From the NCBI GenBank assembly GCA_003451785.1, contig DMJL01000158.1:1-5100 (forward strand): DNA of 5,100 nucleotides. The letters run 5' to 3'. The stretch comes from Bacteroidales bacterium (GTDB lineage Bacteria > Bacteroidota > Bacteroidia > Bacteroidales > UBA7960). Positions 1-5,100 of this stretch are shown piece by piece. The translations under genes were made by a program, and so were the position numbers. Position 1 is the stretch's first letter. Each line of letters opens with the position of its first letter. The notes beneath the pieces are model-generated. The model saw only the letters and a list, made by a program, of their open reading frames with translations. It had not been told where the DNA came from and searched no databases.

Positions 1-731
1 GCAAGCATTACGGTGAAAGCAGAGAGGGATTTTAGAATATGCACCATTGCCATAAAAGCATAAGAAGTGCAAACAATGCCCAAAATCAATAAAAAGATAA
101 AGTCGCTTGTAGTAGGCAATGCAAAGCCATTAGAAAATTGTCCGGTTGCAACAAAAAAAAGCGTTAAAAACGCAAATCCACCGATCATTTCATAAAAACT
201 AATTACTCCCGGATGGTAACTATTGCTGATATTGCGGTTGAGTACCACAAATAGTGCATTGAGCAATGCAGATGTAAGCGAAAAGATTATTCCCTCTGTA
301 AATCGCAGTTCGAATCTGAAAATTAGATAAATACCACCAATGGTTACAATGCCTAATAGTAGCTCCAACCAAAAAACTCTCCGCTTCTGAAGCAGGGGTT
401 CCAATAGACTGGTAAAGAATGTAACCGATGCAAAAACGCCCAAAGTAACGGATACATTGGAGACCTTTATTGCATGAAAAAAAGTAATCCAATGCAAGGC
501 TACAATTATTCCGATACCCAAAAGTTGCACTACTTGCTTCGATGGTAATTTGTATGGCACTTTCATTGCAAATAGAAACACCCACAACCCTATGCAAGCA
601 AATAGCATACGGTACCATACCAACTCAGTAGCTGGCAAAGCTATCAGTGCTCCGAGTATGGCTGTGAACCCTAAGAGCACAACTATAAAATGCAAATGCA
701 GATGATCCTTTATGTGAGATGTTTTTATCAT
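1..731 (-). CDS. EamA/DMT-family transporter, partial (C-terminus beyond left edge)
   Basis: From the ATG at 729-731 this frame stays open to the window edge, giving 243 complete codons with no stop. The product is strongly hydrophobic. I count about eight membrane segments, near residues 13-31, 37-56, 68-86, 94-112, 121-139, 146-165, 177-197 and 211-230. The layout matches the duplicated EamA fold of the drug/metabolite transporter superfamily. An early LLGFTAILG stretch is followed by LVWYRML, and HWITFFHAIKVSNVSV leads into a segment ending in EPLLQKR. A second half begins near residue 146. Family members are usually about 290-300 residues with ten helices, so roughly 50 residues and two helices are probably missing. 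It would act in the inner membrane; EamA substrates cannot be told from sequence. No strong Shine-Dalgarno is seen, only an A-rich AAAAGCGAT before the start. It lies 239 bases downstream of the NadR-type kinase on the same strand and is probably a separate unit. Confidence 0.87.
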   Translation of the reverse strand, partial: MIKTSHIKDHLHLHFIVVLLGFTAILGALIALPATELVWYRMLFACIGLWVFLFAMKVPYKLPSKQVVQLLGIGIIVALHWITFFHAIKVSNVSVTLGVFASVTFFTSLLEPLLQKRRVFWLELLLGIVTIGGIYLIFRFELRFTEGIIFSLTSALLNALFVVLNRNISNSYHPGVISFYEMIGGFAFLTLFFVATGQFSNGFALPTTSDFIFLLILGIVCTSYAFMAMVHILKSLSAFTVML

Positions 732-796
732 ATCGCTTTTAATGGTTGGTAGTATGTTCAATACGGGAAAAGGACGACTTCCTATCAATTGTGATG

Positions 797-827
797 AAAA
801 GTTTAAGCGGCCTACAACCTTTGCAAA
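797..827 (-). promoter_or_regulatory. Weak candidate Bacteroidota promoter for the EamA transporter gene
   Basis: On the minus strand a TTTG (824-827) is followed by an 18-base spacer and TAAACTTTT (797-805). This resembles the TTTG / TAnnTTTG pattern used by the primary sigma factor of Bacteroidota, but with one extra base inside the -7 element and no final G. It would leave a leader of roughly 60 bases before the ATG at 731. It is the best match I found in the 732-970 gap, but it is imperfect and could be chance. Confidence 0.2.
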
Positions 828-970
828 CCACCTAATCCCTTATTGGCTAAACCGCATATTGCAGGCTGGTTTTAAATATTGTCACTTTTTTTTTAAAGTT
901 GTTCGTTTAGGATTTTGTCTCAGTTTGCATGCTTCTTCTTAATAGATTTACAATAAATACCTTCTTGCCT

Positions 971-1522
971 TCAACCCATATTGCGGCTTGTCTTTATTAC
1001 TTCCACAGCATCTATGGCAGCCTGTAGTCTTAATTCTCCAATTCCACTGATAATTTTAAAAGGAAAATTCAATCGGGAAAGCTCAGAAGCGAACCAATCA
1101 AAAAAGAACCTTCTTAGGTGTGGGTATTCCCTTTGTGGGTCGTTATGCCAAGGCAGATCGGTATCGCAGAGCAAGTATAGGTCGAAATTCTGCTGATGCA
1201 GCATTTCCAAAACGAAAGGATGACATTCTCCGTATTTGTACTCATACCAAATTTTCATAACCAACATTTCGGTATCGCAAAACACAATGTTATGGTTGTG
1301 CTCTGCTTCCCAAAGTGCTTCCATCTGTCCGCGGGCTATTATCTCAAGATCGCTTTCTTCGTATTTCTGTGGGCGAGAATCCAAGTATTTTCGGGCAAAT
1401 TCTTCTACAAATGCTCCATGGTAATGTTGAGCCAGGCACTTGGTTAACCAACTTTTGCCGGTAGATTCCGGGCCTGTTATGGCAACTTTAATCAGCTGTT
1501 TTGGTTGTTTAATTATGCCCAT
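971..1522 (-). CDS. NadR-type ribosylnicotinamide kinase-like P-loop ATPase
   Basis: This 183-residue protein carries a Walker A loop GPESTGKS at residues 17-24. VEEFARKYL (39-47), FCDTEMLVMKIWYEYKYG (81-98, Asp83 as likely Walker B acid) and YLLCDTDLPWHNDPQRE (116-132) follow. This order matches the C-terminal kinase domain of NadR (AAA_28 family), which phosphorylates nicotinamide riboside to NMN in NAD salvage. The N-terminal helix-turn-helix and adenylyltransferase domains of enterobacterial NadR are absent, so the protein is kinase-only, as is common in Bacteroidota. It is presumably cytosolic. The start at 1522 leaves only about 12 residues before the first strand; a purine-rich AGGAAGAAAA lies upstream, spaced rather widely. 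In related genomes such genes often sit beside the transporter gene pnuC; none is visible here. The family match is confident, while the substrate is inferred and other nucleoside kinase roles remain possible. Confidence 0.86.
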   Translation of the reverse strand: MGIIKQPKQLIKVAITGPESTGKSWLTKCLAQHYHGAFVEEFARKYLDSRPQKYEESDLEIIARGQMEALWEAEHNHNIVFCDTEMLVMKIWYEYKYGECHPFVLEMLHQQNFDLYLLCDTDLPWHNDPQREYPHLRRFFFDWFASELSRLNFPFKIISGIGELRLQAAIDAVEVIKTSRNMG

Positions 1523-1686
1523 GCTGCTAATTTTCTTCCTTGGTGTTTTTACTTTTGCTCTATGCGGAAAAGTGAAAAAAATTGGGTGAAAGGGTATAAC
1601 CTGTTGATTACATGATATGCTCTATCTCAATCTAAGTTTATCAATTTGCATCAAAGGGTGAATTTATTTGGGAGTGTTACTTTTTT

Positions 1687-1694
1687 CAAAGTTA
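1687..1694 (-). promoter_or_regulatory. Possible -7 element for the NadR-type kinase gene
   Basis: On the minus strand TAACTTTG is an exact match to the Bacteroidota -7 consensus TAnnTTTG. At the expected -33 distance only TTAC is found (1714-1717), so the upstream half is poor. Transcription from here would give a long leader of roughly 155 bases before the ATG at 1522. The weak -33 element and the AT-rich surroundings make a chance match quite possible. Confidence 0.25.
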
Positions 1695-1823
1695 AATTCA
1701 AGTAATAATTTTAGTAATTATGAGAAGCATAAAACGCCTCCCCAAATAGCCCCAAATGCTTGCATTGTAGGTTTATAGGCTGTTGTTTGCTCATTCAGAT
1801 AAAAGTCGCGCTTATAGCTACAT

Positions 1824-1861
1824 AAAAAAACTATTACCTCACTGTGTGAGGTAATAGTTTT
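1824..1861 (-). terminator. Strong intrinsic terminator downstream of the oligopeptidase gene
   Basis: A perfect inverted repeat has 16-base arms at 1827-1842 and 1846-1861 with a 3-base loop (1843-1845). Read on the minus strand, the right side of the stem runs directly into seven T residues (1824-1830 as A on the plus strand). That is the classic hairpin plus U-tract form of a Rho-independent terminator. It lies about 127 bases past the peptidase stop codon and would insulate the downstream NadR-type kinase. On the plus strand the following T run is only four bases, so its main activity should be on minus-strand transcripts. Confidence 0.78.
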
Positions 1862-1987
1862 GCGTTGCCAAAGATCCGCCCCATTACTTAAAACCATTAT
1901 CAGTTTAATTCGTTCCTGATTTACAAAGCATCGATTAGTTCCAAGATGCGGCATTTGTTTCAAAATACACACCCAAATTAATCGGAG

Positions 1988-4105
1988 TTATCTTGGCAAT
2001 AGATTAAGCAGGAACGCATATTCTTTTGCTACCTCTCTTAATCGGTGCCATCTTCCTGATGCACCACTGTGGCCTGCTTCTAAGTTTGTGAATAGCAATA
2101 TCTTATTATCGCCCGTATTATAATGCCGCAATTTGGCTACCCACTTGGTTGGCTCCCAAAATTGCACTTGCGAATCGTGTAGCCCCGATGTTACCAGTAG
2201 GTTGGGATATGCTTGTGCCGTTATATTGTCGTAGGGCGAATAGGAGAGCATATATTCATAAAATTCCTTGATGTTGGGGTTGCCCCACTCGTCGTACTCG
2301 GCAGTTGTGAGCGGAATGGTTGCATCGAGCATTGTGGTAACAACATCTACAAAGGGAACTGCTGCAATCACACCTTTAAAAAGCTCAGGACGCATATTGA
2401 TTACAGCACCCATAAGCAATCCTCCAGCACTTCCACCCATTGCAAAAAGCACCTCAGAGTTGGTGTATTGCTCGGCTACAAGGTAGTCTGCAACATCAAT
2501 AAAATCATAGAAGGTGTTTCGTTTGTTAAGCAACTTGCCATCCTCATACCATTGGCGACCAAGCTCCTGACCTCCCCGAATATGCGCTTGGGCGTAGATA
2601 AACCCACGGTCGAGCAAGCTAAGAAGATTGGAGTTGAATCTTGGCTCCATCGAAATGCCATAGGAACCATAGCCATGAAGCAGCAGAGGATTATTGCCAT
2701 CTTTCGCCATACCTTTGCGATACACTATCGTTACGGGTACTTCTACACCATCTCTTGCTGTAATAAAAAATCTCCTAGTTTCATAATTTGCAGGGTCGAA
2801 TCCTCCTAAAACTTCTTGTTGCAGCACAAGGGTTTTCTCCTGCGTAACCATATTGTAGTCAAACTGACTCATGGGTGTTGTGAGCGAAGTATAGTTGAAA
2901 CGAAGCACTTGTGAAGCCATTTCAGCGTTGGCACCAATGCTTGCAGTGTATGCTTCTTCTTCGAAAGGCAAGTAGTGTTCCTGACCTGTTGGCAAATGTT
3001 TTATCCTTATTTGCCTCAGTCCCCGCGTACGCTCTTGCAATACCAAAAATTCGTCGAACACTTCAATGTTTTCCAACAAAACATCGGGGCGATGTGCTAC
3101 TACCTCAGTCCAATTTTGCATCGATGTACTACCGATAGGCGTTTGCATCAATCTAAAATTGGTTGCCTCGTGATTGGTAAGTACATAAAATTTATCGCCA
3201 AGTGGGAATACTTCATACAACACATTGCGCTGCCTTGTCTGAAACACCTGAAAACGCCCCAATGGCTCATTAGCAGGCAATATCCATGTTTCGTTGCTTA
3301 GGGTGCTGTTTATAGAAATTGTGATGAACCTATTGTCCTTGGTGCGCGAAACGCCCATGTGGTAAAAGGTTTCATCGGCCTCGAAATATACCAATTCCGG
3401 CGCATTGCGGGTTTGAAAATTATAGCGCATGATGCGGTCGAAGCGCAAGGTGCGTGGATCTACAGTGCCATAAAAAAAGGTTGCGTTATCGGCTGCCCAT
3501 ACCACATTGCCTGCAGCATTGGCAATGCCGGTGTGCATTATCTCACCACTTTGCAGATTTTTTAGTTTTATGGTAAATTGCCTTCTGCCCACAGTATCAA
3601 CTGTAAATGCAACCCACTGATTGTCGAAACTCACATCATAGCTGCCCAAATTGAAATAAGGATGGGATGCAGCCATTTCTTTCACATTGAGTAGAATTTC
3701 TTCGGGCGCATCCATGCTGCCTTTGCGGCGGTAATAGATAGGATATTCGCTGCCTACATCAAATCGTGAATAATAATAATATCCATTAGAAAATACTGGA
3801 GCTGATTGTGCATCTTGCTTTATACGCCCCTTCATCTCTGTAAATAATTCTTCCTGCAATCTCTCAGTGGGTGCCATACGAGCTTTTAGATAGGCATTCT
3901 CTGCCTCAAGATAGGCAATCACAGCTGGATTATTACGGTCGCGCATCCAAAAATAAAAATCCGGACGGGTGTCGCCATGCATAATGTGCTCATGTAAGAT
4001 TCGCTCAGCAATAGGAGCTTCGGCTTCGCCCCACTGTGGAGCGCGGGGCTTGCACCCGGCAAACAATGAAATCATAACTGCAAAAAGTAGGATTAAGGTT
4101 TTCAT
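1988..4105 (-). CDS. ptrB: Oligopeptidase B-type S9 serine peptidase, predicted lipoprotein
   Basis: This 705-residue protein belongs to the prolyl oligopeptidase family S9A and is closest to oligopeptidase B, which cuts short peptides after Lys or Arg. Residues 1-17 form a lipoprotein signal peptide ending LFAG before Cys18, so the enzyme is probably lipid-anchored in the envelope. An N-terminal beta-propeller (about 100-430) precedes the alpha/beta-hydrolase domain (about 440-705). Visible landmarks are HGYGSYG with Tyr479 near the oxyanion hole, HIRGGQELGRQWYEDGK, nucleophile Ser559 in GGSAGG, Asp644 in SGLHDSQV and His679 in EAGHSG. The 85- and 35-residue spacings of the triad equal those I recall for the E. 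coli enzyme (532/617/652). The two acidic specificity residues there (Glu576, Glu578) correspond to Glu603 and Asp605 here (TAEYDEWGNP), so basic-residue specificity is likely but slightly altered. The gene diverges from mscL and ends at a strong terminator; no frameshift is seen. Confidence 0.95.
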   Translation of the reverse strand: MKTLILLFAVMISLFAGCKPRAPQWGEAEAPIAERILHEHIMHGDTRPDFYFWMRDRNNPAVIAYLEAENAYLKARMAPTERLQEELFTEMKGRIKQDAQSAPVFSNGYYYYSRFDVGSEYPIYYRRKGSMDAPEEILLNVKEMAASHPYFNLGSYDVSFDNQWVAFTVDTVGRRQFTIKLKNLQSGEIMHTGIANAAGNVVWAADNATFFYGTVDPRTLRFDRIMRYNFQTRNAPELVYFEADETFYHMGVSRTKDNRFITISINSTLSNETWILPANEPLGRFQVFQTRQRNVLYEVFPLGDKFYVLTNHEATNFRLMQTPIGSTSMQNWTEVVAHRPDVLLENIEVFDEFLVLQERTRGLRQIRIKHLPTGQEHYLPFEEEAYTASIGANAEMASQVLRFNYTSLTTPMSQFDYNMVTQEKTLVLQQEVLGGFDPANYETRRFFITARDGVEVPVTIVYRKGMAKDGNNPLLLHGYGSYGISMEPRFNSNLLSLLDRGFIYAQAHIRGGQELGRQWYEDGKLLNKRNTFYDFIDVADYLVAEQYTNSEVLFAMGGSAGGLLMGAVINMRPELFKGVIAAVPFVDVVTTMLDATIPLTTAEYDEWGNPNIKEFYEYMLSYSPYDNITAQAYPNLLVTSGLHDSQVQFWEPTKWVAKLRHYNTGDNKILLFTNLEAGHSGASGRWHRLREVAKEYAFLLNLLPR

Positions 4106-4139
4106 TATGTTAAAAGTTTGATTGAGGAAAATTATCTAT

Positions 4140-4172
4140 CAAAGATAGAGAAAGCCAAAAGGTATTTTCAAA
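4140..4172 (-). promoter_or_regulatory. Candidate Bacteroidota promoter for the oligopeptidase gene
   Basis: On the minus strand TTTG (4169-4172) is followed by a 21-base spacer and TATCTTTG (4140-4147), an exact match to TAnnTTTG. The spacer is within the 17-23 range reported for Flavobacterium-type promoters, though longer than the common 19. Transcription would begin near 4133, leaving a short leader of about 28 bases before the ATG at 4105. A small inverted repeat, TCTATC-AAA-GATAGA (4135-4149), overlaps the -7 element and could be an operator or chance. Confidence 0.5.
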
Positions 4173-4186
4173 CTTTAAATGAATTT

Positions 4187-4218
4187 CTTGCATGAATTTG
4201 TTGTTTTTGATAAATTTG
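4187..4218 (+). promoter_or_regulatory. Candidate Bacteroidota promoter for mscL
   Basis: On the plus strand CTTG (4187-4190, one mismatch to TTTG) is followed by a 20-base spacer and TAAATTTG (4211-4218), an exact match to TAnnTTTG. Transcription would start near 4225, about 50 bases before the ATG at 4276. This helps decide the mscL start: an in-frame ATG at 4192 would lie upstream of the predicted transcript. The two divergent promoters sit back to back with only about 15 bases between their -33 elements. Confidence 0.45.
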
Positions 4219-4275
4219 GTAATTTTACAAGGGTCTTTTAACATTTTATCTGTGAAACCTTTAAAAAACTTGGCT

Positions 4276-4728
4276 ATGAAAGCATTTTTTGGAGAGTTTA
4301 AGGATTTCGCTATGCGCGGCAATGTAATGGATTTGGCTATTGGTATTATTCTGGGTGGGGCGTTTGGTGCAATTGTGTCATCGCTTGTTACGGATATCAT
4401 TATGCCACCAATCGGCTTGCTTATGGGGGGTGTAGATTTTAGCAATCTGTTTATCAATTTAGGTTCTGTACCGTATGCAACCCTTGCAGAAGCTGTTGCT
4501 GCAGGGGCACCCACCATCAATTATGGGATGTTTATCAATACGATTATCAATTTTGTTATCATTGCTTTTGCAATTTTCTTGGTAATCAAAAAAATGAACG
4601 ATCTGCTCCAGAAAAGGAAAAAAGTTGAAGAGGTTGTTGTAGCTACCACAAAAGAATGCCCATTCTGCATTTCTCAAATTCCTGTAAACGCTGTTAGATG
4701 CCCGCATTGCACTTCTCAATTAGGATAG
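4276..4728 (+). CDS. mscL: Large-conductance mechanosensitive channel MscL
   Basis: MscL is a pentameric inner-membrane channel that opens under membrane tension and releases solutes during hypo-osmotic shock. The 150-residue product shows the family signature: an N-terminal helix MKAFFGEFKDFAMRGNV, then TM1 (about 16-45) running through AIGIILGGAFGAIVSSLV to DIIMPPIGLL. Leu20 and Ile24 correspond to the pore-constriction residues Leu19 and Val23 of E. coli. A periplasmic loop (about 50-82) leads into TM2 (about 83-105) and a basic linker KKMNDLLQKRKK. The tail carries Cys128, Cys131, Cys142 and Cys145 in CPFC and CPHC pairs, a zinc-ribbon-like ending that explains the extra length over the 136-residue E. 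coli protein. I chose the ATG at 4276 because homologues begin with this helix; the frame extends 28 codons upstream to 4192, but that stretch overlaps the likely promoter. A hairpin terminator follows, so the gene is probably monocistronic. Confidence 0.97.
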   Translation: MKAFFGEFKDFAMRGNVMDLAIGIILGGAFGAIVSSLVTDIIMPPIGLLMGGVDFSNLFINLGSVPYATLAEAVAAGAPTINYGMFINTIINFVIIAFAIFLVIKKMNDLLQKRKKVEEVVVATTKECPFCISQIPVNAVRCPHCTSQLG

Positions 4729-4768
4729 GGGTGTGCTAATTTCTACTGTGGTGATTTCTCGATAAAAC

Positions 4769-4806
4769 GGGTGTCGGAATTGTAATTTTCGTGGCACCCA
4801 TTTTTT
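4769..4806 (+). terminator. Intrinsic terminator of mscL
   Basis: GGGTG (4769-4773) pairs with CACCC (4795-4799). The stem can extend inward by about six more pairs if two G-U wobbles and one bulged base are allowed, closing a loop near 4780-4787. Six T residues follow directly (4801-4806). The hairpin starts 40 bases after the mscL stop codon on the same strand, as expected for its Rho-independent terminator. Confidence 0.65.
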
Positions 4807-5038
4807 ATGCTGAGATAGAGATGAGTTGTAAATTCAACTTTTTAGCTTTCCTGTCATCCCGTCTCACATAAACAAGAACATTTCAAAGCTCCTTCTTTCC
4901 ACCACAACGGTAAAATAACTTTCTATTTACCAAGCGAAAAACAACTCGGTTTCTTTCGTGAAAGGGGGCTAAACCACCATTCCCGTTTAATTTAATGCTC
5001 ATTTAGGGATGTAAATAGTAGAAACAAGCTAAAAGTAG

Positions 5039-5073
5039 AAAAATGTCGGCACACATTATGTTGCGTGCCGACA
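5039..5073 (-). terminator. Candidate terminator for a minus-strand gene beyond the right edge
   Basis: A perfect 9-base inverted repeat, TGTCGGCAC (5044-5052) and GTGCCGACA (5065-5073), encloses a 12-base loop. On the minus strand the GC-rich stem is followed by five T residues (5039-5043 as A on the plus strand). On the plus strand no T run follows. The orientation fits the end of a gene entering from the right, which cannot be seen here. Confidence 0.5.
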
Positions 5074-5079
5074 AAACCA

Positions 5080-5100
5080 ACCAATCCACCAATCCACCAA
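5080..5100. repeat. 8-bp tandem repeat ACCAATCC, about 2.6 copies, cut by the window edge
   Basis: The unit ACCAATCC occurs at 5080-5087 and again at 5088-5095, followed by ACCAA to the last base. All copies are identical. The true copy number cannot be known because the array reaches the edge. It lies just outside the hairpin at 5044-5073. Confidence 0.6.

Larger units (their letters stand above)
1523..1987. other. 465-base intergenic region without a supported gene
   Basis: This gap separates the peptidase gene from the NadR-type kinase gene. It contains one strong feature, the 16-bp hairpin at 1827-1861, and one weak promoter candidate for the kinase near 1687-1694. An 84-codon open frame on the minus strand (1718-1972) spans the hairpin, has no recognisable domain, and is judged not to be a gene. 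An 8-base direct repeat CCCCAAAT occurs at 1740-1747 and 1750-1757. I saw no tRNA-like or known riboswitch structure by eye; the rest is AT-rich and featureless. Confidence 0.6.
4729..5100. other. Gene-free region at the right edge
   Basis: After the mscL stop codon there are 372 bases without a supported coding sequence on either strand. It holds the mscL terminator (4769-4806), a hairpin oriented for minus-strand termination (5039-5073), and an 8-base tandem repeat running into the edge (5080-5100). Between about 4807 and 5038 I see only AT-rich sequence with stops in all frames and no convincing promoter. The hairpin orientation suggests that a minus-strand gene lies beyond the window, convergent with mscL. 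Confidence 0.6.

Noticed and set aside
220..618. 132-codon minus-strand open frame
   Set aside because: It lies inside the EamA transporter gene in another frame, shows no domain, and has an unnatural Cys/Ile/Tyr-rich composition.
742..942. 66-codon plus-strand open frame in the gap between the transporter and the kinase
   Set aside because: No domain, promoter or ribosome binding site is visible, and its Phe-rich part comes from a poly-T tract. It also covers the likely promoter area of the transporter gene.
1546..1578. A/T-rich inverted repeat just upstream of the kinase gene
   Set aside because: The arms are nearly all A/T, and on the minus strand, which is the transcribed leader, one pair is an A-C mismatch. 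It is too weak to call a regulatory hairpin.
1718..1972. 84-codon minus-strand open frame after the peptidase gene
   Set aside because: It spans the perfect hairpin terminator at 1824-1861, has no recognisable domain, and is best explained as chance.
2213..2809. 198-codon plus-strand open frame antisense to the peptidase gene
   Set aside because: It overlaps the strongly conserved catalytic domain on the opposite strand. Its protein shows no domain and looks like a translation of the complementary strand.
4192..4275. 28-codon N-terminal extension of MscL
   Set aside because: MscL homologues begin at the amphipathic helix starting MKAFFGEF. The extension overlaps the predicted -7 element, so it is probably untranslated.
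4110..4520. 136-codon minus-strand open frame overlapping mscL
   Set aside because: It is antisense to the conserved TM1 region of mscL, crosses both divergent promoters, and has no recognisable domain.
4823..4844. Short AGTTG / CAACT inverted repeat followed by T residues
   Set aside because: The stem is only five pairs and AT-rich, and the stronger mscL terminator lies just upstream, so a second terminator is not supported.

Overview
The window looks like an ordinary stretch of chromosome from a member of the Bacteroidota; genus cannot be fixed from sequence alone. Three things point there: an AT-rich base composition, upstream regions without clear Shine-Dalgarno sequences but with matches to the Bacteroidota promoter pattern (TTTG, spacer, TAnnTTTG), and a set of typical Bacteroidota proteins (a lipoprotein-type S9 oligopeptidase and a stand-alone NadR-type kinase).

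Layout. Positions 1-731 (minus strand) hold the first 243 codons of an EamA/DMT-family membrane transporter that runs off the left edge. Its frame is open along its whole length. Positions 971-1522 (minus) encode a 183-residue P-loop protein resembling the ribosylnicotinamide kinase domain of NadR. A 465-base gene-free stretch follows. It contains a perfect 16-bp hairpin with a T tract on the minus strand, read here as the terminator of the next gene. Positions 1988-4105 (minus) encode a 705-residue oligopeptidase B-type serine peptidase with a lipoprotein signal peptide and an intact Ser/Asp/His triad. After a 170-base divergent promoter region, positions 4276-4728 (plus) encode the large-conductance mechanosensitive channel MscL with a C-terminal four-cysteine zinc-ribbon-like tail. 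A hairpin terminator follows it. The last ~290 bases hold no gene I can support, but they contain a second hairpin oriented as a minus-strand terminator and a short 8-bp tandem repeat that reaches the right edge.

The genes do not form an evident shared pathway. Each seems to be transcribed separately: the peptidase and mscL diverge from a common intergenic region, the peptidase is separated from the kinase by a strong terminator, and the kinase is separated from the transporter by 239 bases. Roles are peptide breakdown in the cell envelope, osmotic-shock release, probable salvage of nicotinamide riboside, and small-metabolite transport of unknown specificity. I found no rRNA, tRNA, insertion sequence, CRISPR array, phage gene or defence system, and no convincing new system. 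The findings below are modest details.
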